Below, piece by piece: positions 35,390 through 46,350 of a DNA stretch of 64,000 nucleotides. The stretch comes from Rhodocyclales bacterium. GTDB lineage: Bacteria; Pseudomonadota; Gammaproteobacteria; Burkholderiales; Rhodocyclaceae. Position numbers and translations under genes: made by a program. Below the pieces are notes generated by a model. The model made no database searches and had not been told where the DNA came from. It was given only the letters and a program-made list of their open reading frames with translations. The stretch covers positions 98,432-162,431 of the forward strand of contig JACRLX010000001.1 in the NCBI GenBank assembly GCA_016235165.1. The letters run 5' to 3'. Every line of letters begins with the position of its first letter. Within the stretch, counting starts at the first letter, position 1.

Positions 35390-35779
35390 TTAGATGCGAC
35401 GGCGCTTGGGCGGCCGGCATCCGTTGTGGGGAATCGGAGTAATGTCGGTAATGCTGGTGATCTTCATGCCGAGCGCATTGAGGGCGCGGACGGCCGACTC
35501 GCGCCCCGGGCCGGGGCCCTTGATGCGGACTTCGAGGTTCTTCACGCCGCATTCCTGGGCGGCCTTGCCGGCGGCCTCGGCGGCGATCTGCGCGGCAAAC
35601 GGAGTCGACTTGCGCGAGCCCTTGAAGCCGGCGCCGCCCGAGGTTGCCCACGACAGGGCATTACCCTGACGGTCGGTGATGGTGATGATGGTGTTGTTGA
35701 ACGACGCGTGAACGTGGGCAATGCCCTCGGCGACGTTCTTCTTGACCTTCTTGCGAACTTTGGTTGCGGTCTTTGCCAT
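35390..35779 (-). CDS. rpsK: 30S ribosomal protein S11
   Basis: 129-residue platform protein close to the E site of the 30S subunit. The central motif [21 protein letters not shown] and the C-terminal [18 protein letters not shown] are standard. A basic lead ([13 protein letters not shown]) precedes the fold. Lies between rpsM and rpsD in the alpha operon, with 15 and 20 base gaps. Confidence 0.97.
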   Translation of the reverse strand: MAKTATKVRKKVKKNVAEGIAHVHASFNNTIITITDRQGNALSWATSGGAGFKGSRKSTPFAAQIAAEAAGKAAQECGVKNLEVRIKGPGPGRESAVRALNALGMKITSITDITPIPHNGCRPPKRRRI

Positions 35780-35794
35780 GTGCTGGTTCCTGGT

Positions 35795-36160
35795 TTACTT
35801 CTTGCCCATCGAAATCGCCTTGCGCGGTCCCTTGCGGGTGCGGGCATTGGTGCGCGTGCGCTGTCCACGGACGGGCAGGCCGCGACGGTGACGAACGCCG
35901 CGATAGCAACCGAGATCCATCAGTCGCTTTATGTTCATCGTCGTCTCGCGACGCAGGTCGCCCTCGACGGTGAACTTGCCGACTTCCTCACGCAGGCGAT
36001 CCATCTCGCTATCGGTGAGTTCCTTGATCTTGGTCGAACGCTTGACGCCGACGGCGTCGCAGATCTTCCGGGCGCGGGTACGGCCGATGCCGTAGATCGC
36101 GGTCAGAGCGATCTCCGCGTGCTGGTGGTTCGGGATGTTGACGCCTGCTATGCGAGCCAT
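35795..36160 (-). CDS. rpsM: 30S ribosomal protein S13
   Basis: 121-residue head protein that bridges to L5 on the large subunit and touches P-site t[37 protein letters not shown] and the C-terminal [19 protein letters not shown] are diagnostic. First gene of the alpha group proper, 89 bases after rpmJ. Confidence 0.98.
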   Translation of the reverse strand: MARIAGVNIPNHQHAEIALTAIYGIGRTRARKICDAVGVKRSTKIKELTDSEMDRLREEVGKFTVEGDLRRETTMNIKRLMDLGCYRGVRHRRGLPVRGQRTRTNARTRKGPRKAISMGKK

Positions 36161-36249
36161 GTGCTTACCTGTTCGTCGCCGCCAATGCGGGGTAGTGGGT
36201 TAGCTGAAAATTGGGAAACTGCTAAGTATATCCGATCGCGCCAGTGCGA

Positions 36250-36363
36250 TCAACCTTGACGCTGCTTGTGGCGTGGATCGGTACAGATGATACGGACCAC
36301 CCCCTTGCGACGGATGACTTTGCAATTACGACAAATACGCTTGACCGAAGCCAGAACTTTCAT
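36250..36363 (-). CDS. rpmJ: 50S ribosomal protein L36, zinc form
   Basis: 37-residue protein of the 50S subunit. Cys11, Cys14, Cys27 and His32 form the C-X2-C-X12-C-X4-H zinc site, so this is the zinc-binding paralogue. [20 protein letters not shown] is the usual lead. It is too short for most automatic gene finders. Lies between infA (26-base gap) and rpsM. Confidence 0.95.
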   Translation of the reverse strand: MKVLASVKRICRNCKVIRRKGVVRIICTDPRHKQRQG

Positions 36364-36389
36364 TGGATTTCTCCAGATAAATTGCCAGA

Positions 36390-36608
36390 CTACTTGGCGC
36401 GGAACACGATACGGGCCTTGGACAGGTCGTAAGGTGTGAGCTGCACGGTGACCTTGTCGCCGGGAAGAATGCGGATGTAGTGCATGCGCATCTTGCCGGA
36501 AATATGGCCGAGAACCACATGCCCGTTTTCCAGCTTGATGCGGAACGTGGCATTCGGGAGATTCTCCATGACCTCTCCCTGCATTTCGATTACATCTTCC
36601 TTGCCCAT
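36390..36608 (-). CDS. infA: Translation initiation factor IF-1
   Basis: 72-residue single OB-fold protein that blocks the A site during initiation. [19 protein letters not shown] and [20 protein letters not shown] are canonical; the N terminus reads MGKEDV instead of the common MAKEDN. infA between secY and rpmJ is the betaproteobacterial order; in E. coli the gene is elsewhere. Starts 3 bases after secY. Confidence 0.97.
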   Translation of the reverse strand: MGKEDVIEMQGEVMENLPNATFRIKLENGHVVLGHISGKMRMHYIRILPGDKVTVQLTPYDLSKARIVFRAK

Positions 36609-36611
36609 CCC

Positions 36612-37940
36612 TCAACGACCCGGGAAACCGGCTCCCTTGAAATTGGCTTTTTTCAACAAGCTTTCGTACTGGTGCGACATGACATAAGCCTGGACCTGCG
36701 ACATGAAGTCCATGGTTACGACGACGATGATCAGCAAGCTGGTGCCGCCGAAGTAGAAAGGCACGTTCCACTTCAGAATCAGGAACTCGGGAATCAGGCA
36801 AACCAGAGTGATGTAGATGGCGCCGACCAAGGTAAGGCGGGTAAGAATTTTGTCGATATAGCGGCTGGTCTGGTCGCCGGGGCGAATACCCGGAACGAAA
36901 GCGCCACTCTTTTTGAGGTTGTCGGCGGTTTCCTTCGAATTGAACACCAGGGCGGTATAGAAAAAGCAGAAGAAGATAATCGCGACCGCATACAGAATTA
37001 CATAGATCGGCTGCCCCGGCGACAAGGTTGCCGCAATGTCCTTCAACCAGGTCATACCCTCTCCGGAACCGAACCAGCCGGCGGCTGTGGCGGGGAACAG
37101 GATGATCGACGAGGCAAAGATTGGCGGAATCACGCCGGACATGTTCAATTTCAGCGGCAGATGGGAGCTCTGACCACCATAGATTTTGTTGCCGACCTGA
37201 CGCTTCGCGTAATTCACCAGGATCTTGCGCTGTCCCTTCTCGACGAAGACGACAAAGCCGGTAACCAACACGACCAACGCGCATATGAACAATGCCGAAA
37301 TGGCGTGCATCGCGCCGGTACGCACCAGCTCGAACAGGCCACCCAGCGCGCTCGGCAAGCCGGCGACGATGCCCGCGAAAATAATGATCGAAATACCGTT
37401 GCCGAGTCCGCGTTCGGTAATCTGCTCGCCAACCCACATCAGGAACATGGTTCCGGTAAGCAGGGTCAGAACGGTAACGAAGCGAAACATGGGGCCAGGA
37501 TCGAGCACCAAGCCAGCCTGCGACTCCAAAGCAATGGCGATGCCCAAACCCTGGAACAAGGCCAAGGCAACGGTTCCGTAGCGGGTATATTGGGTAATCT
37601 TGCGGCGACCGGCCTCACCCTCTTTCTTCAACTGCTCGATCGACGGCACGGCAACCGCCATCAGTTGCATGATGATGGAGGACGAGATATAGGGCATGAT
37701 GCCCAAGGCAAACAGCGTAAAGCGCGACAGCGCGCCACCGGAGAACAGGTTGAATACGCCCAGAATCCCTCCCTGCTGCCCCTGAAACAACTCGGCTAGT
37801 TTGACCGGGTCGATTCCAGGCACTGGGATATGGGCGCCAATCCGATATACGACCAAGGCGCCGAGCAGAAACCACAGCCGGCGCCATAGGTCGCCAAACT
37901 TTCCGGTTTTGCCGATTGTTCCTGCCTGATTGCCTGCCAC
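36612..37940 (-). CDS. secY: Preprotein translocase channel subunit SecY
   Basis: 442-residue protein-conducting channel with ten membrane helices, partner of SecE (at 63081-63431) and Sec[45 protein letters not shown] (helix 2 plug region, about 70-100) and [15 protein letters not shown] are typical. Seventeen bases after rplO. Confidence 0.97.
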   Translation of the reverse strand: MAGNQAGTIGKTGKFGDLWRRLWFLLGALVVYRIGAHIPVPGIDPVKLAELFQGQQGGILGVFNLFSGGALSRFTLFALGIMPYISSSIIMQLMAVAVPSIEQLKKEGEAGRRKITQYTRYGTVALALFQGLGIAIALESQAGLVLDPGPMFRFVTVLTLLTGTMFLMWVGEQITERGLGNGISIIIFAGIVAGLPSALGGLFELVRTGAMHAISALFICALVVLVTGFVVFVEKGQRKILVNYAKRQVGNKIYGGQSSHLPLKLNMSGVIPPIFASSIILFPATAAGWFGSGEGMTWLKDIAATLSPGQPIYVILYAVAIIFFCFFYTALVFNSKETADNLKKSGAFVPGIRPGDQTSRYIDKILTRLTLVGAIYITLVCLIPEFLILKWNVPFYFGGTSLLIIVVVTMDFMSQVQAYVMSHQYESLLKKANFKGAGFPGR

Positions 37941-37957
37941 TGCGCGCGTCTTTCTCG

Positions 37958-38410
37958 TCAGGCCGCCGCGATATCCGCCACGGAACCGCCGGCGGCCTCA
38001 ATCGCCGCACGGGCACCCTTGGTCGCGCCGACGCCCTTGAGCACAAGCTTGCGCGCAAGCTTGCCGGACAAGATGACCTTGGCTGACAGAGCATCGGCAG
38101 CGATTACGCCAGCCTGCTTCAGAACCAGAAGATCGACCTCTTCCACGGGCAATTTATCCAGCTCGGACAAGCGAACTTCCACATTACGGGTGGCAGTCAG
38201 CGAATTGAAACCCCGTTTCGGCAAGCGACGTTGCAAAGGCATTTGACCGCCTTCGAAGCCGACTTTGTGGAAACCGCCGGCGCGAGACTTCTGGCCCTTG
38301 TGACCACGACCCGCAGTCTTGCCCAGGCCGCTACCGATACCGCGTCCGACACGTTTTGGGGCGTGTTTCGAGCCAGCACCGGGCTTCAGGTTGTTGAGTT
38401 CCATACCCAT
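37958..38410 (-). CDS. rplO: 50S ribosomal protein L15
   Basis: About 150-residue late-assembly protein of the 50S subunit. [20 protein letters not shown], then [16 protein letters not shown], are the Gly/Lys-rich N-terminal hallmark. AAGGGA lies 6 bases before ATG 38410; an ATG two codons on is also possible. Between rpmD and secY as in all bacteria. Confidence 0.97.
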   Translation of the reverse strand: MGMELNNLKPGAGSKHAPKRVGRGIGSGLGKTAGRGHKGQKSRAGGFHKVGFEGGQMPLQRRLPKRGFNSLTATRNVEVRLSELDKLPVEEVDLLVLKQAGVIAADALSAKVILSGKLARKLVLKGVGATKGARAAIEAAGGSVADIAAA

Positions 38411-38420
38411 GATAATTCCC

Positions 38421-38603
38421 TTAGCCTTCGCACTTAACCAGATAAGCGATCTTGCGGATCATGCCGCGCACCGCGGGGGTATCTTCCAGCATGGCCGAAC
38501 TGTTCAGCCTGCGCAGGCCCAAGCCGCGCGCGGTGGCGCGATGGTCCTGCTTGGTACCGATCAGGCTTTTGATCAGCGTGACCTTGATTGTCTTCTCGGC
38601 CAT
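38421..38603 (-). CDS. rpmD: 50S ribosomal protein L30
   Basis: 60-residue protein of the 50S subunit. [20 protein letters not shown] and [20 protein letters not shown] are the family core. Three bases separate it from rpsE upstream and ten from rplO downstream. Part of the spc operon. Confidence 0.96.
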   Translation of the reverse strand: MAEKTIKVTLIKSLIGTKQDHRATARGLGLRRLNSSAMLEDTPAVRGMIRKIAYLVKCEG

Positions 38604-38606
38604 GGC

Positions 38607-39134
38607 TTACTCCAGAATGTCGGCGACGACTTTGCCGCGCTTGGCAGCAATTTCCGCCGGGGTGCTCATCGCCCGCAGACCATGCAATGTCGCGCGAACC
38701 ACGTTATAGGGGTTGGTCGAGCCAATCGTCTTGGCCACCACGTCAGTGACGCCCATGACTTCAAACACGGCGCGCATCGGACCGCCGGCAATCACGCCGG
38801 TACCTGGCGATGCGGGGGACATCAGCACCGTGGTGGCCCCATGCTTGCCAGTTACGGAATGATGGAGCGTTCCATCCTTGAGGCTGACCTTGGTCATCTT
38901 GCGGCGCGCCTCTTCCATCGCCTTTTGCACGGCAACTGGAACTTCACGCGACTTGCCCTTGCCCATACCCACGCCACCGTCGCCGTCGCCAACCACGGTC
39001 AGCGCGGCAAAGCCGAGGATGCGGCCACCCTTGACGACCTTGGTGACGCGATTGATGGAGACCATCTTCTCGCGCATGCCGTCATCGCGCTCTTCCTGAA
39101 CCTGTTGCTGTTTCCTGCCTTGCGGTTTTGCCAT
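38607..39134 (-). CDS. rpsE: 30S ribosomal protein S5
   Basis: 175-residue protein that shapes the mRNA entry tunnel and affects decoding accuracy. [20 protein letters not shown] and [19 protein letters not shown] match the double-stranded RNA-binding S5 domain; the spectinomycin-contact loop near KVVKGGR looks wild type. Eleven bases after rplR. Confidence 0.97.
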   Translation of the reverse strand: MAKPQGRKQQQVQEERDDGMREKMVSINRVTKVVKGGRILGFAALTVVGDGDGGVGMGKGKSREVPVAVQKAMEEARRKMTKVSLKDGTLHHSVTGKHGATTVLMSPASPGTGVIAGGPMRAVFEVMGVTDVVAKTIGSTNPYNVVRATLHGLRAMSTPAEIAAKRGKVVADILE

Positions 39135-39145
39135 GTCGGTCTCGC

Positions 39146-39499
39146 TCAGAACTTGAGTCCGCCCTCTCGGGCGGCTTCAGCCAGCGCCTTGACGCGGCCG
39201 TGGTAGTGAAAACCGGAACGATCGAAGGCGACCTGCTCGATGCCTGCGGCCTTGGCGCGTTCGGCAATCAGCTTGCCGACGGTCTTGGCGGCGCTTACAT
39301 TGCCGCCGTTCGGCATCTGGCTGCGCACCTCCGGTTCCATGGTCGATGCGGCTGCAAGCACGCGAGTACCGCAGCCGGAAAAAATCTGGGCGGAGATATG
39401 CAGGTTGCTTCGATGCACCGCGAGGCGCACAACCTTGAGCTCCGCAATCTTGGCGCGGGTTTTACGCGCCCTGCGTAGACGAGCCTGTTTCTTTTCCAT
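39146..39499 (-). CDS. rplR: 50S ribosomal protein L18
   Basis: 117-residue 5S rRNA-binding protein. The basic lead [16 protein letters not shown] and the end [20 protein letters not shown], then AREGGLKF, are diagnostic. Lies between rplF and rpsE. Confidence 0.97.
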   Translation of the reverse strand: MEKKQARLRRARKTRAKIAELKVVRLAVHRSNLHISAQIFSGCGTRVLAAASTMEPEVRSQMPNGGNVSAAKTVGKLIAERAKAAGIEQVAFDRSGFHYHGRVKALAEAAREGGLKF

Positions 39500-39514
39500 G
39501 TTTCAGCGCCTCGA

Positions 39515-40048
39515 TTATTTCTTCTTGGTTTCCTTGATGGCCACAACCTCGTCGGAGTAGCGTACACCCTTGCCCTTGTAGGGCTCCGGCGAACGGTACG
39601 CGCGAATCTCGGCAGCCACCTGCCCGACCACTTGCTTGTCGATACCCTTGATCAGTATCTCGGTCTGAGTGGGCGTCTCGACCTTGATGCCATTTGGCAT
39701 TTCATGCACCACGGGATGCGAAAAACCAAGGGTCAGATTCAACTTGCTCCCCTGGGCCTGAGCGCGATAGCCAACGCCCACCAGGGCCAACTTCTTTTCA
39801 AAGCCCTTGGTCACCCCGAGAACCATGTTGTTAACCAGGGCGCGCATGGTGCCGGACATCGCACCGCCCTGAGGAGAACCCTCGACGGCGCGACATTGCA
39901 ACTTGTCGCCGTCCTTTTCGATCCTCACAGCAGGCAACATGAATTGCTTGAGCGTGCCCAGCGGCCCCTTGACTGAGATCTCGGCATCTGACAACACCAC
40001 TTCGACGCCCTTCGGTACTTCGACCGGATACTTTGCGATACGTGACAT
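39515..40048 (-). CDS. rplF: 50S ribosomal protein L6
   Basis: 177-residue protein near the sarcin-ricin loop and factor-binding site. [37 protein letters not shown] and the C-terminal [18 protein letters not shown] are canonical. Ten bases after rpsH. Confidence 0.97.
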   Translation of the reverse strand: MSRIAKYPVEVPKGVEVVLSDAEISVKGPLGTLKQFMLPAVRIEKDGDKLQCRAVEGSPQGGAMSGTMRALVNNMVLGVTKGFEKKLALVGVGYRAQAQGSKLNLTLGFSHPVVHEMPNGIKVETPTQTEILIKGIDKQVVGQVAAEIRAYRSPEPYKGKGVRYSDEVVAIKETKKK

Positions 40049-40058
40049 GACGGGCTCC

Positions 40059-40454
40059 TTAGGCGACGATGCAGAGAACTTCGCCGCCCATGTTGCCGGC
40101 CCGCGCGCGGCGGTCGGTCATCACGCCCTTTGGCGTGGACACGATGGCAACACCGAGGCCGTTCATGACGCGCGGCAAATCGTCCTTGCCCTTGTACACA
40201 CGAAGGCCTGGCTTCGAAACACGCTCAATCCGCTCGATCACGGGGCGGCCGGCGTAATACTTCAGCGCCAGGTCGAGCTCGGGCTTGGCGCCGTTTTCAC
40301 GAATCGCGAAATCATCGATATAGCCTTCGTCCCTCAAGACCTTGGCAATCGCCACCTTCAATTTCGAGGAAGGCATGGTTACGGAAAGCTTTTCCGCCAT
40401 CTGTGCGTTGCGGATGCGGGTCAGCATATCGGCAACCGGATCAGTCATGCTCAT
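40059..40454 (-). CDS. rpsH: 30S ribosomal protein S8
   Basis: 131-residue 16S rRNA central-domain binder; in E. coli it also represses the spc operon by binding its mRNA near rpl[21 protein letters not shown] and [20 protein letters not shown] are diagnostic. AAGGAG stands 6 bases before ATG 40454, which encodes MSMTD. Confidence 0.97.
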   Translation of the reverse strand: MSMTDPVADMLTRIRNAQMAEKLSVTMPSSKLKVAIAKVLRDEGYIDDFAIRENGAKPELDLALKYYAGRPVIERIERVSKPGLRVYKGKDDLPRVMNGLGVAIVSTPKGVMTDRRARAGNMGGEVLCIVA

Positions 40455-40464
40455 GTCGGTCTCC

Positions 40465-40770
40465 TTACCAGCTGGCCTTGGTCATGCCCGGCACTTCGCC
40501 ACGCATCGCGATATCCCGCAACTTGTTGCGGCAGAGGCCGAACTTGCGGAAAACACCCCGCGGACGCCCCGTCAACGAACAGCGGTTGCGCTGCCGCGAA
40601 GGACTGGAGTTGCGCGGCAATTGCTGAAGCTTCTGCCGGGCATCCATGCGCTGCTCGTCGGACAAATTCACGTTGTTGATGATGGCGAAGAGCTCGGCCC
40701 GTTTGGCTGCGTATTTGGCAACCTGCTTGGCGCGCTTTTCTTCGCGATTGATGAGTGCTAGTTTCGCCAT
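40465..40770 (-). CDS. rpsN: 30S ribosomal protein S14
   Basis: 101-residue long-form S14 without the zinc CxxC pairs of the short form. [20 protein letters not shown] and [19 protein letters not shown] are the family marks. Between rplE and rpsH in the spc operon. Confidence 0.97.
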   Translation of the reverse strand: MAKLALINREEKRAKQVAKYAAKRAELFAIINNVNLSDEQRMDARQKLQQLPRNSSPSRQRNRCSLTGRPRGVFRKFGLCRNKLRDIAMRGEVPGMTKASW

Positions 40771-40777
40771 ATTTCCC

Positions 40778-41317
40778 TCAGTTCTTGAAGGGGAACTTGA
40801 ATGCGGCGAGAAGCGCCTTGGCTTCGTCGTCGTTCTTCGCGGTGGTGGTGATGCTGATGTTCATGCCACGCAACGCATCGATCTTGTCGTACTCGATTTC
40901 CGGAAAAATGATCTGTTCCTTGACACCCACGTTGTAGTTGCCGCGGCCATCAAAGCCCTTGCCCGATATACCGCGGAAGTCGCGGATGCGCGGCATGGCA
41001 ATGGTCACCAGGCGGTCAAGAAATTCATACATCTGATTTCCGCGCAAAGTCACCATGCAACCGATCGGGTAGCCCTCGCGGATCTTGAATCCGGCGATGG
41101 CCTTGCGGGCTTTGGTAACCACCGGCTTCTGGCCGGCAATCTTGGTCATGTCGGAAACAGCGTGATCAAGAATTTTCTTGTCGCCCACCGCTTCACCGAC
41201 TCCCATGTTCAGGGTGATCTTGGTGATCCGTGGCACTTCCATCACCGACTTGTAACCGAACTTGCCAAGCAGTTCGGGAACGATGGATTGTTTGTAGTAT
41301 TCCTGCAAGCGCGCCAT
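40778..41317 (-). CDS. rplE: 50S ribosomal protein L5
   Basis: 179-residue 5S rRNA binder that forms bridge B1b with S13. [19 protein letters not shown] and [19 protein letters not shown] are canonical. Nine bases after rplX. Confidence 0.98.
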   Translation of the reverse strand: MARLQEYYKQSIVPELLGKFGYKSVMEVPRITKITLNMGVGEAVGDKKILDHAVSDMTKIAGQKPVVTKARKAIAGFKIREGYPIGCMVTLRGNQMYEFLDRLVTIAMPRIRDFRGISGKGFDGRGNYNVGVKEQIIFPEIEYDKIDALRGMNISITTTAKNDDEAKALLAAFKFPFKN

Positions 41318-41326
41318 GTCTAATCC

Positions 41327-41644
41327 TTACGCGTCAACGACTTCGCCGTTCGACTTGAATACCCGCACCTTGCGCCCGTCATCGAGAATCTTGAAACCGA
41401 CACGGTCCGCTTTCTGGGTGGCTGGGTTGAACAACGCCACGTTGGAAATATTGATCGGCATTTCTTTTTCGACAATCCCGCCCTGATTTCCCTTCATGGG
41501 ATTGGGCTTGGTGTGCTTTTTTACGCGATTGATGCCCTCGACGAGCAGGCTTTCGGCGCTGACGGAGCGAAGCACCACACCACGCTTGCCCTTGTCCTTG
41601 CCCGTAGTCACCACCACATCGTCGCCCTTGCGAATCTTGTTCAT
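41327..41644 (-). CDS. rplX: 50S ribosomal protein L24
   Basis: 105-residue assembly initiator at the tunnel exit, with a KOW domain. [20 protein letters not shown] is diagnostic, followed by [15 protein letters not shown]. Twenty-two bases after rplN. Confidence 0.97.
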   Translation of the reverse strand: MNKIRKGDDVVVTTGKDKGKRGVVLRSVSAESLLVEGINRVKKHTKPNPMKGNQGGIVEKEMPINISNVALFNPATQKADRVGFKILDDGRKVRVFKSNGEVVDA

Positions 41645-41666
41645 GTTCGAATCCTTGATAGCAGGT

Positions 41667-42035
41667 TCAAAGAACCTCGGGGGCGAGCGAGACGATTTTC
41701 ATGAATCGCTCGGTGCGAAGCTCACGCGTGACCGGCCCGAAAATACGGGTACCGATCGGTTCGAGCTTGTTGTTCAGCAATACGGCCGCGTTGCCGTCGA
41801 ACTTGATCAGCGAACCATCGGGACGACGCACGCCCTTGGCGGTACGAACCACCACGGCACTGTAGACCTCGCCCTTCTTGACCCGACCGCGCGGCGCGGC
41901 ATCCTTGATGCTGACCTTGATGACATCACCAATACCTGCGTAGCGACGCTTGGAACCGCCGAGCACCTTGATGCACATGACCGAACGCGCACCCGTGTTG
42001 TCGGCCACGTCGAGCAGGGACTGCATTTGAATCAT
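41667..42035 (-). CDS. rplN: 50S ribosomal protein L14
   Basis: 122-residue subunit-interface protein. [20 protein letters not shown] and [19 protein letters not shown] are canonical. It is the first gene of the spc operon, 160 bases from rpsQ; a promoter and leader hairpin lie in that gap. Confidence 0.98.
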   Translation of the reverse strand: MIQMQSLLDVADNTGARSVMCIKVLGGSKRRYAGIGDVIKVSIKDAAPRGRVKKGEVYSAVVVRTAKGVRRPDGSLIKFDGNAAVLLNNKLEPIGTRIFGPVTRELRTERFMKIVSLAPEVL

Positions 42036-42106
42036 TTTTTATCTCCAACTTAATTCGCTCTGGACGGGCCGTCGCGATCAGTCTTGGAGCCCGCTAGGGG
42101 CTGAAT

Positions 42107-42128
42107 CGCCGGGAAGGTTTTCCCGGCG
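42107..42128 (-). other. Leader hairpin of the spc operon
   Basis: A perfect 9-bp stem, CGCCGGGAA with TTCCCGGCG, around a 4-base loop. It lies downstream of the inferred spc promoter and upstream of rplN. No T run follows on either strand, so it is more likely a leader or processing structure than an intrinsic terminator; it may still slow read-through from the S10 operon. Confidence 0.5.
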
Positions 42129-42143
42129 GAGCAAAGAGGCGAG

Positions 42144-42173
42144 ATTTTAAATTTGACGCCTCGGAAATGTCAA
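42144..42173 (-). promoter_or_regulatory. Candidate promoter of the spc operon
   Basis: On the minus strand TTGACA (42173-42168) and TAAAAT (42149-42144) are separated by 18 bases. Transcription would start near 42137, about 100 bases before rplN, the gene that opens the spc operon in E. coli. Confidence 0.6.
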
Positions 42174-42195
42174 CTACTAAATGCGTCGGCCAAAG

Positions 42196-42468
42196 TCAGA
42201 CGATTCGTGCCTTTTCCAGGACCTTTGCAACGCGCCAAGCCTTGGTCCGCGAAATCGGGGCGCATTCCTCGATCTGAACCAGGTCGCCGGATGTGGCCTC
42301 CAGGCCTTCAACGTGAGCGTGATATTTCTTGGAACGGGTCATGACCTTGCCGATCACCGGGTGCTTCACCTTACGCTCAACGAGGACCGTGACAGTCTTC
42401 TGCATTTTGTCGGATACAACCCGCCCCTGCAGGGACCGGCGTACGGTTTGGGAACTTGCTTCAGTCAT
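42196..42468 (-). CDS. rpsQ: 30S ribosomal protein S17
   Basis: 90-residue OB-fold protein that binds 16S rRNA early in assembly. [20 protein letters not shown] and [19 protein letters not shown] are diagnostic. Its start overlaps the rpmC stop by 4 bases. Last gene of the S10 operon. Confidence 0.97.
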   Translation of the reverse strand: MTEASSQTVRRSLQGRVVSDKMQKTVTVLVERKVKHPVIGKVMTRSKKYHAHVEGLEATSGDLVQIEECAPISRTKAWRVAKVLEKARIV

Positions 42469-42659
42469 TTCGCCACCACCTTCTCGCGCTGTACGGTCTT
42501 GATGCGTGCAATGTCCTTGCGCACCTTGCCCAGCTGACTCGTATTGGTCAATTGCTGCGTCGCCACCTGCATGCGCAGGCCGAACTGGGCCTTGCGCAAT
42601 TCAAGCAGTTCCTTTTGCAGATCTTCTGCACCCTTTGCTCTCAGTTCGCTTGCCTTCAT
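42465..42659 (-). CDS. rpmC: 50S ribosomal protein L29
   Basis: 64-residue helical hairpin at the tunnel exit, docking site for signal recognition particle and trigger factor. [20 protein letters not shown] and [16 protein letters not shown] are diagnostic. Overlaps rpsQ by 4 bases. Confidence 0.96.
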   Translation of the reverse strand: MKASELRAKGAEDLQKELLELRKAQFGLRMQVATQQLTNTSQLGKVRKDIARIKTVQREKVVAK

Positions 42660-42662
42660 GTC

Positions 42663-43076
42663 TTACCCCAAATGACGAGTGACGAAGGTGGTTTCGAGTG
42701 GCAGCTTGGCGGCAGCGAGGCGGAACGCCTCGCGCGCCAGCGTCTCGTCCACACCATCCATTTCGTACAGTACTTTCCCCGGCTGGATCTCGGCGACCCA
42801 ATATTCCGGAGAACCCTTGCCATTGCCCATGCGCACCTCAAGGGGCTTTTTCGAAATCGGCTTGTCGGGGAAAATTCGGATCCAGATTCGACCGCCGCGC
42901 TTGATGTGCCGGGTCATGGCGCGTCGCGCGGCTTCGATCTGGCGTGCGGTTAGTCGACCGCGACCAATCGCCTTGAGGCCGTACTCGCCAAAACTGACCT
43001 TGGCACCACGGGTCGCCAAACCAGTGTTTCGGCCTTTTTGTTCCTTGCGGTATTTCCTGCGGGTAGGTTGCAGCAT
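42663..43076 (-). CDS. rplP: 50S ribosomal protein L16
   Basis: 137-residue protein that positions A-site t[22 protein letters not shown] and [20 protein letters not shown] are canonical; the hydroxylation-site Arg region ([16 protein letters not shown]) is present. Three bases after rpsC. Confidence 0.98.
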   Translation of the reverse strand: MLQPTRRKYRKEQKGRNTGLATRGAKVSFGEYGLKAIGRGRLTARQIEAARRAMTRHIKRGGRIWIRIFPDKPISKKPLEVRMGNGKGSPEYWVAEIQPGKVLYEMDGVDETLAREAFRLAAAKLPLETTFVTRHLG

Positions 43077-43079
43077 GGC

Positions 43080-43940
43080 TTACTCCTTGACTTCCTTGGC
43101 GACACCCTCGGCTTTCGCAGGCGCCTTGCGCACACGTTTTACCGGGGCTTTTGCAGGGGCAGTGCCATCTGGCTTGGCCTCATCGGCCTTCTTGCCAGGG
43201 CTGCGACGAGCACCGGCGTCTCCATCCCCCTCGGTCCTCTTTGCGGGGCCACGGCGAGGCTTGCGCTGCTCGTCGGCAGCCGGGTCCGGGACCACCGCCA
43301 GCGGCTCATTTCGCGAAAGCATTTCGCCACGGAACACCCACACCTTGATCCCGATAATCCCGTAGGTCGTTTTGGCTTCAGATGTTCCGTAATCAATATC
43401 CGCACGCAGGGTATGCAAGGGCACACGGCCTTCGCGATACCACTCGCGTCGCGCAATCTCGGCGCCATTCAGGCGACCGGAGCTCATGATCTTGATGCCC
43501 TGGGCACCCAGGCGCATTGCATTTTGCATGGCACGCTTCATTGCCCGGCGGAACATGATGCGCTTTTCAAGCTGCTGCGCGATCGAATCGGCGATCAGTT
43601 GAGCGTCGATCTCGGGCTTGCGGATTTCCTCGATGTTGACGTGCACGGGCACGCCCATCTTGCGTTGCAGTTCGGCCTTGAGATGTTCAATATCTTCGCC
43701 CTTCTTGCCGATGACAACGCCGGGCCTGGCGCTGAACACTGTTACACGGGCATTCTTGGCCGGGCGCTCAATGACAACACGGCCGACAGACGCGTGAGCA
43801 AGCTTCTTCTTCAGATAATCGCGGACTTCAATATCTTCCTTCAGCATCTGCGGGAAGGCCTTGCTGTTGGCGTACCAGCGGGAAGTCCAGTTGCGGGTGA
43901 CCGAAAGGCGGAATCCGGTCGGATGAATCTTCTGTCCCAT
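43080..43940 (-). CDS. rpsC: 30S ribosomal protein S3 with long basic tail
   Basis: Lines the mRNA entry and has helicase activity. The KH domain shows [19 protein letters not shown] and the N terminus [18 protein letters not shown]. At 286 residues it is about 50 longer than E. coli S3 (233); the extra C-terminal part from about 212 is Ala/Lys/Pro-rich ([18 protein letters not shown]) and probably disordered, as in other betaproteobacteria. Confidence 0.97.
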   Translation of the reverse strand: MGQKIHPTGFRLSVTRNWTSRWYANSKAFPQMLKEDIEVRDYLKKKLAHASVGRVVIERPAKNARVTVFSARPGVVIGKKGEDIEHLKAELQRKMGVPVHVNIEEIRKPEIDAQLIADSIAQQLEKRIMFRRAMKRAMQNAMRLGAQGIKIMSSGRLNGAEIARREWYREGRVPLHTLRADIDYGTSEAKTTYGIIGIKVWVFRGEMLSRNEPLAVVPDPAADEQRKPRRGPAKRTEGDGDAGARRSPGKKADEAKPDGTAPAKAPVKRVRKAPAKAEGVAKEVKE

Positions 43941-43949
43941 GTGTTCCCC

Positions 43950-44279
43950 TTAAGCGCCGACGGTCACGTAAATATGGCAGGTGGGTTTCAGGATGCGATT
44001 GCCGCGACCCTTCGCCCGTGCGGTGAACCGCTTGAGCACGGTTCCCTTTTCAACGTAGATGCGAGTCACCTTGAGCGCGTCGATATCGGCGCCGTCGTTA
44101 TGTTCCGCATTGGCTATGGCCGACTCGAGCACTTTCTTGATGATGCCCGCACCCTTCTTGGGTGAGTAGGCCAGGATGCTAAGCGCCTGATCCACCGGCT
44201 TGCCACGAACGAGGTCGGCAACCAGACGGCCCTTTTGAGCCGACAGGCGGACACCGCGCAGGTTTGCATTGGTTTCCAT
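43950..44279 (-). CDS. rplV: 50S ribosomal protein L22
   Basis: 109-residue protein whose hairpin reaches into the exit tunnel. [20 protein letters not shown] and the loop [18 protein letters not shown] are canonical; no deletion in the hairpin loop is seen. Nine bases after rpsS. Confidence 0.97.
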   Translation of the reverse strand: METNANLRGVRLSAQKGRLVADLVRGKPVDQALSILAYSPKKGAGIIKKVLESAIANAEHNDGADIDALKVTRIYVEKGTVLKRFTARAKGRGNRILKPTCHIYVTVGA

Positions 44280-44288
44280 CGTCGTTCC

Positions 44289-44570
44289 TTACTTCTTCGC
44301 CGCGGCTTTCTTGCCGCCGGTGTGACCCTTGAAGGTGCGCGTCAGCGCGAACTCCCCAAGCTTGTGGCCGACCATGTTTTCGGAAACATAGACAGGAATA
44401 TGCTGCTTGCCGTTATGCACCGCAATGGTTAAGCCGACGAAATCCGGAAGAATGGTCGAACGCCGCGACCAGGTCTTGATCGGACGCTTGTCGTTGGAGG
44501 CGCGGGCAACGTCGACTCGCTTGAGCAGGTGGGCATCGATGAACGGGCCCTTCTTGATTGAACGTGCCAT
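44289..44570 (-). CDS. rpsS: 30S ribosomal protein S19
   Basis: 93-residue head protein, partner of S13. [20 protein letters not shown] and [19 protein letters not shown] are diagnostic. Three bases after rplB. Confidence 0.98.
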   Translation of the reverse strand: MARSIKKGPFIDAHLLKRVDVARASNDKRPIKTWSRRSTILPDFVGLTIAVHNGKQHIPVYVSENMVGHKLGEFALTRTFKGHTGGKKAAAKK

Positions 44571-44573
44571 TTC

Positions 44574-45407
44574 TTACCTCTTACCCTTTGGCCTGCGCTG
44601 GACGATCATCACGTCGGTGCGCTTGTTGTTTCGAGTGCGATACCCCTTGGTCGGCTGACCCCAGGGGCTGACGGGAACACGACCTTCTCCGGTACGGCCT
44701 TCACCGCCACCATGGGGGTGATCGATCGGGTTCATCGCCGTGCCACGAACCGTCGGACGAACACCACGCCAGCGCATCGCGCCGGCCTTGCCAATCTTGC
44801 GCAGGCTGTGCTCCTCGTTGCCGACCTCACCAATGGTCGCGCGACATTCGACATGTATGCGGCGGATCTCGCCGGAACGCAGACGAACTTGCGCATACGC
44901 GCCTTCGCGAGCGAGCAATTGCACCGATGTACCGGCGGACCGCGCGATCTGCGCCCCCTTCCCCGGCATCATTTCCACGCAATGAATGGTGGTACCCACG
45001 GGGATATTGCGAATCGGCAGGGTATTTCCCGGCTTGATCGGAGCCTCGGGACCGCTGACAACGGTTTGCCCGACCACCATTCCCTTGGTCGCGATGATGT
45101 AACGGCGCTCACCATCGGCATACAGCACCAAGGCAATATTCGCCGAACGGTTGGGGTCATATTGGAGGTTCTCGACCTTGCCGGGAATGCCGTCCTTGTC
45201 GCGACGAAAATCCACGACACGATAATGCTGCTTGTGACCACCGCCCTTGTGGCGGGTTGTCACGTGCCCATGCGTGTTGCGGCCGGCCGTCTTGGTTTGC
45301 TTTTCGACCAAGGCCGCATGCGGGTGGCCTTTATGCAGATTGGGATTGACAACCTTTACGACACCGCGACGCCCGGGCGAAGTGGGTTTAACTTTTACCA
45401 GAGCCAT
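44574..45407 (-). CDS. rplB: 50S ribosomal protein L2
   Basis: 277-residue protein near the peptidyl-transferase centre. Marks include [20 protein letters not shown] and the C-terminal [20 protein letters not shown] with the conserved His. Starts directly after rplW. Confidence 0.98.
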   Translation of the reverse strand: MALVKVKPTSPGRRGVVKVVNPNLHKGHPHAALVEKQTKTAGRNTHGHVTTRHKGGGHKQHYRVVDFRRDKDGIPGKVENLQYDPNRSANIALVLYADGERRYIIATKGMVVGQTVVSGPEAPIKPGNTLPIRNIPVGTTIHCVEMMPGKGAQIARSAGTSVQLLAREGAYAQVRLRSGEIRRIHVECRATIGEVGNEEHSLRKIGKAGAMRWRGVRPTVRGTAMNPIDHPHGGGEGRTGEGRVPVSPWGQPTKGYRTRNNKRTDVMIVQRRPKGKR

Positions 45408-45722
45408 TTAGGCTGCCCCCCCTTCCGCGAAATTGATTTCCTGACCCGGCTTGAGGCAGACAAACGCCTTGCGGATATTGCTGCGACGTCCAATGCCACG
45501 GCCCGAGCGTTTGACCTTGCCTTTGAGGTTGGCGATTTGTACCGACTCGCCCTCAACCTTGAACAACAATTCGACCGCCGCCTTCACTTCCGGCTTGGTC
45601 GCATCGGGGGTCACGATGAAAATGACCTGCTCGTTCTTGTCTGCGACGTAGGTCGCCTTCTCAGAAATCTGGGGCGCTACCAGCACCTGCATCAAACGTT
45701 CCTGATTGAAGTTCCTGCTCAT
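45408..45722 (-). CDS. rplW: 50S ribosomal protein L23
   Basis: 104-residue tunnel-exit protein that docks trigger factor. [19 protein letters not shown] and [19 protein letters not shown] are canonical. Overlaps rplD by 4 bases, a usual coupling in the S10 operon. Confidence 0.97.
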   Translation of the reverse strand: MSRNFNQERLMQVLVAPQISEKATYVADKNEQVIFIVTPDATKPEVKAAVELLFKVEGESVQIANLKGKVKRSGRGIGRRSNIRKAFVCLKPGQEINFAEGGAA

Positions 45723-46339
45723 GCCAGCATCTCCTCGATTTTGGCCACGGCACCCTTGGTGAATATCACCTTTGGAAAACGCACCAACGAAACCGGATCG
45801 GCCTGCTGCGCCTCAAGTACCAGCACATTGGGAAGGTTGCGTGAAGCAAGGGCCAAGTTGTCGTCGAGACTGTCAGTGACAAGCAGAACGGAATCAAGCC
45901 CCATTGCCTTCAGCTTTTGCGCAAACAAACGCGTCTTCGGTGCTTCGATCGAAAAATCATCGATGACAGCAAGGCGATCTTCGCGCGCCAACTGCGAAAG
46001 AATCGCTGCAACGCCGGCGCGATACATTTTGCGGTTGACCTTCTGCGAGAAATTCTCTTCCGGGGAGTTCGGGAAGATACGGCCACCACCACGCCACAAG
46101 GGGGAAGACGTCATACCAGCACGGGCGCGACCAGTACCCTTTTGCCGAAATGGCTTCTTGGTGCTGTGATGAACTTCCTCGCGATCCTTTTGCTTGCGAT
46201 TGCCGGAACGCGCGTTGGCTTGATAGGCGACGACCACCTGATGCACGAGGGCTTCATTGAAGTCGCGACCAAACAGGGCATCGGACGCAGTTACAGTCGA
46301 TGCGGCCTGCCCTTGATCATTGATTAGTTTAAGTTCCAT
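45719..46339 (-). CDS. rplD: 50S ribosomal protein L4
   Basis: 206-residue tunnel protein; in E. coli it also represses the S10 operon. The tunnel loop carries [20 protein letters not shown] and [16 protein letters not shown]. No change in the macrolide-contact loop is apparent. Eleven bases after rplC. Confidence 0.97.
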   Translation of the reverse strand: MELKLINDQGQAASTVTASDALFGRDFNEALVHQVVVAYQANARSGNRKQKDREEVHHSTKKPFRQKGTGRARAGMTSSPLWRGGGRIFPNSPEENFSQKVNRKMYRAGVAAILSQLAREDRLAVIDDFSIEAPKTRLFAQKLKAMGLDSVLLVTDSLDDNLALASRNLPNVLVLEAQQADPVSLVRFPKVIFTKGAVAKIEEMLA

Positions 46340-46350
46340 GTCGCCCCCTG

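Noticed and set aside
34740..36363. Horizontal transfer of zinc-type S4 and L36
   Set aside because: Zinc forms of both are common in betaproteobacteria and the operon order is undisturbed.
42107..42128. Intrinsic terminator at the end of the S10 operon
   Set aside because: Stem is good but no T run follows on the minus strand, and a promoter lies upstream of it; called a leader hairpin.
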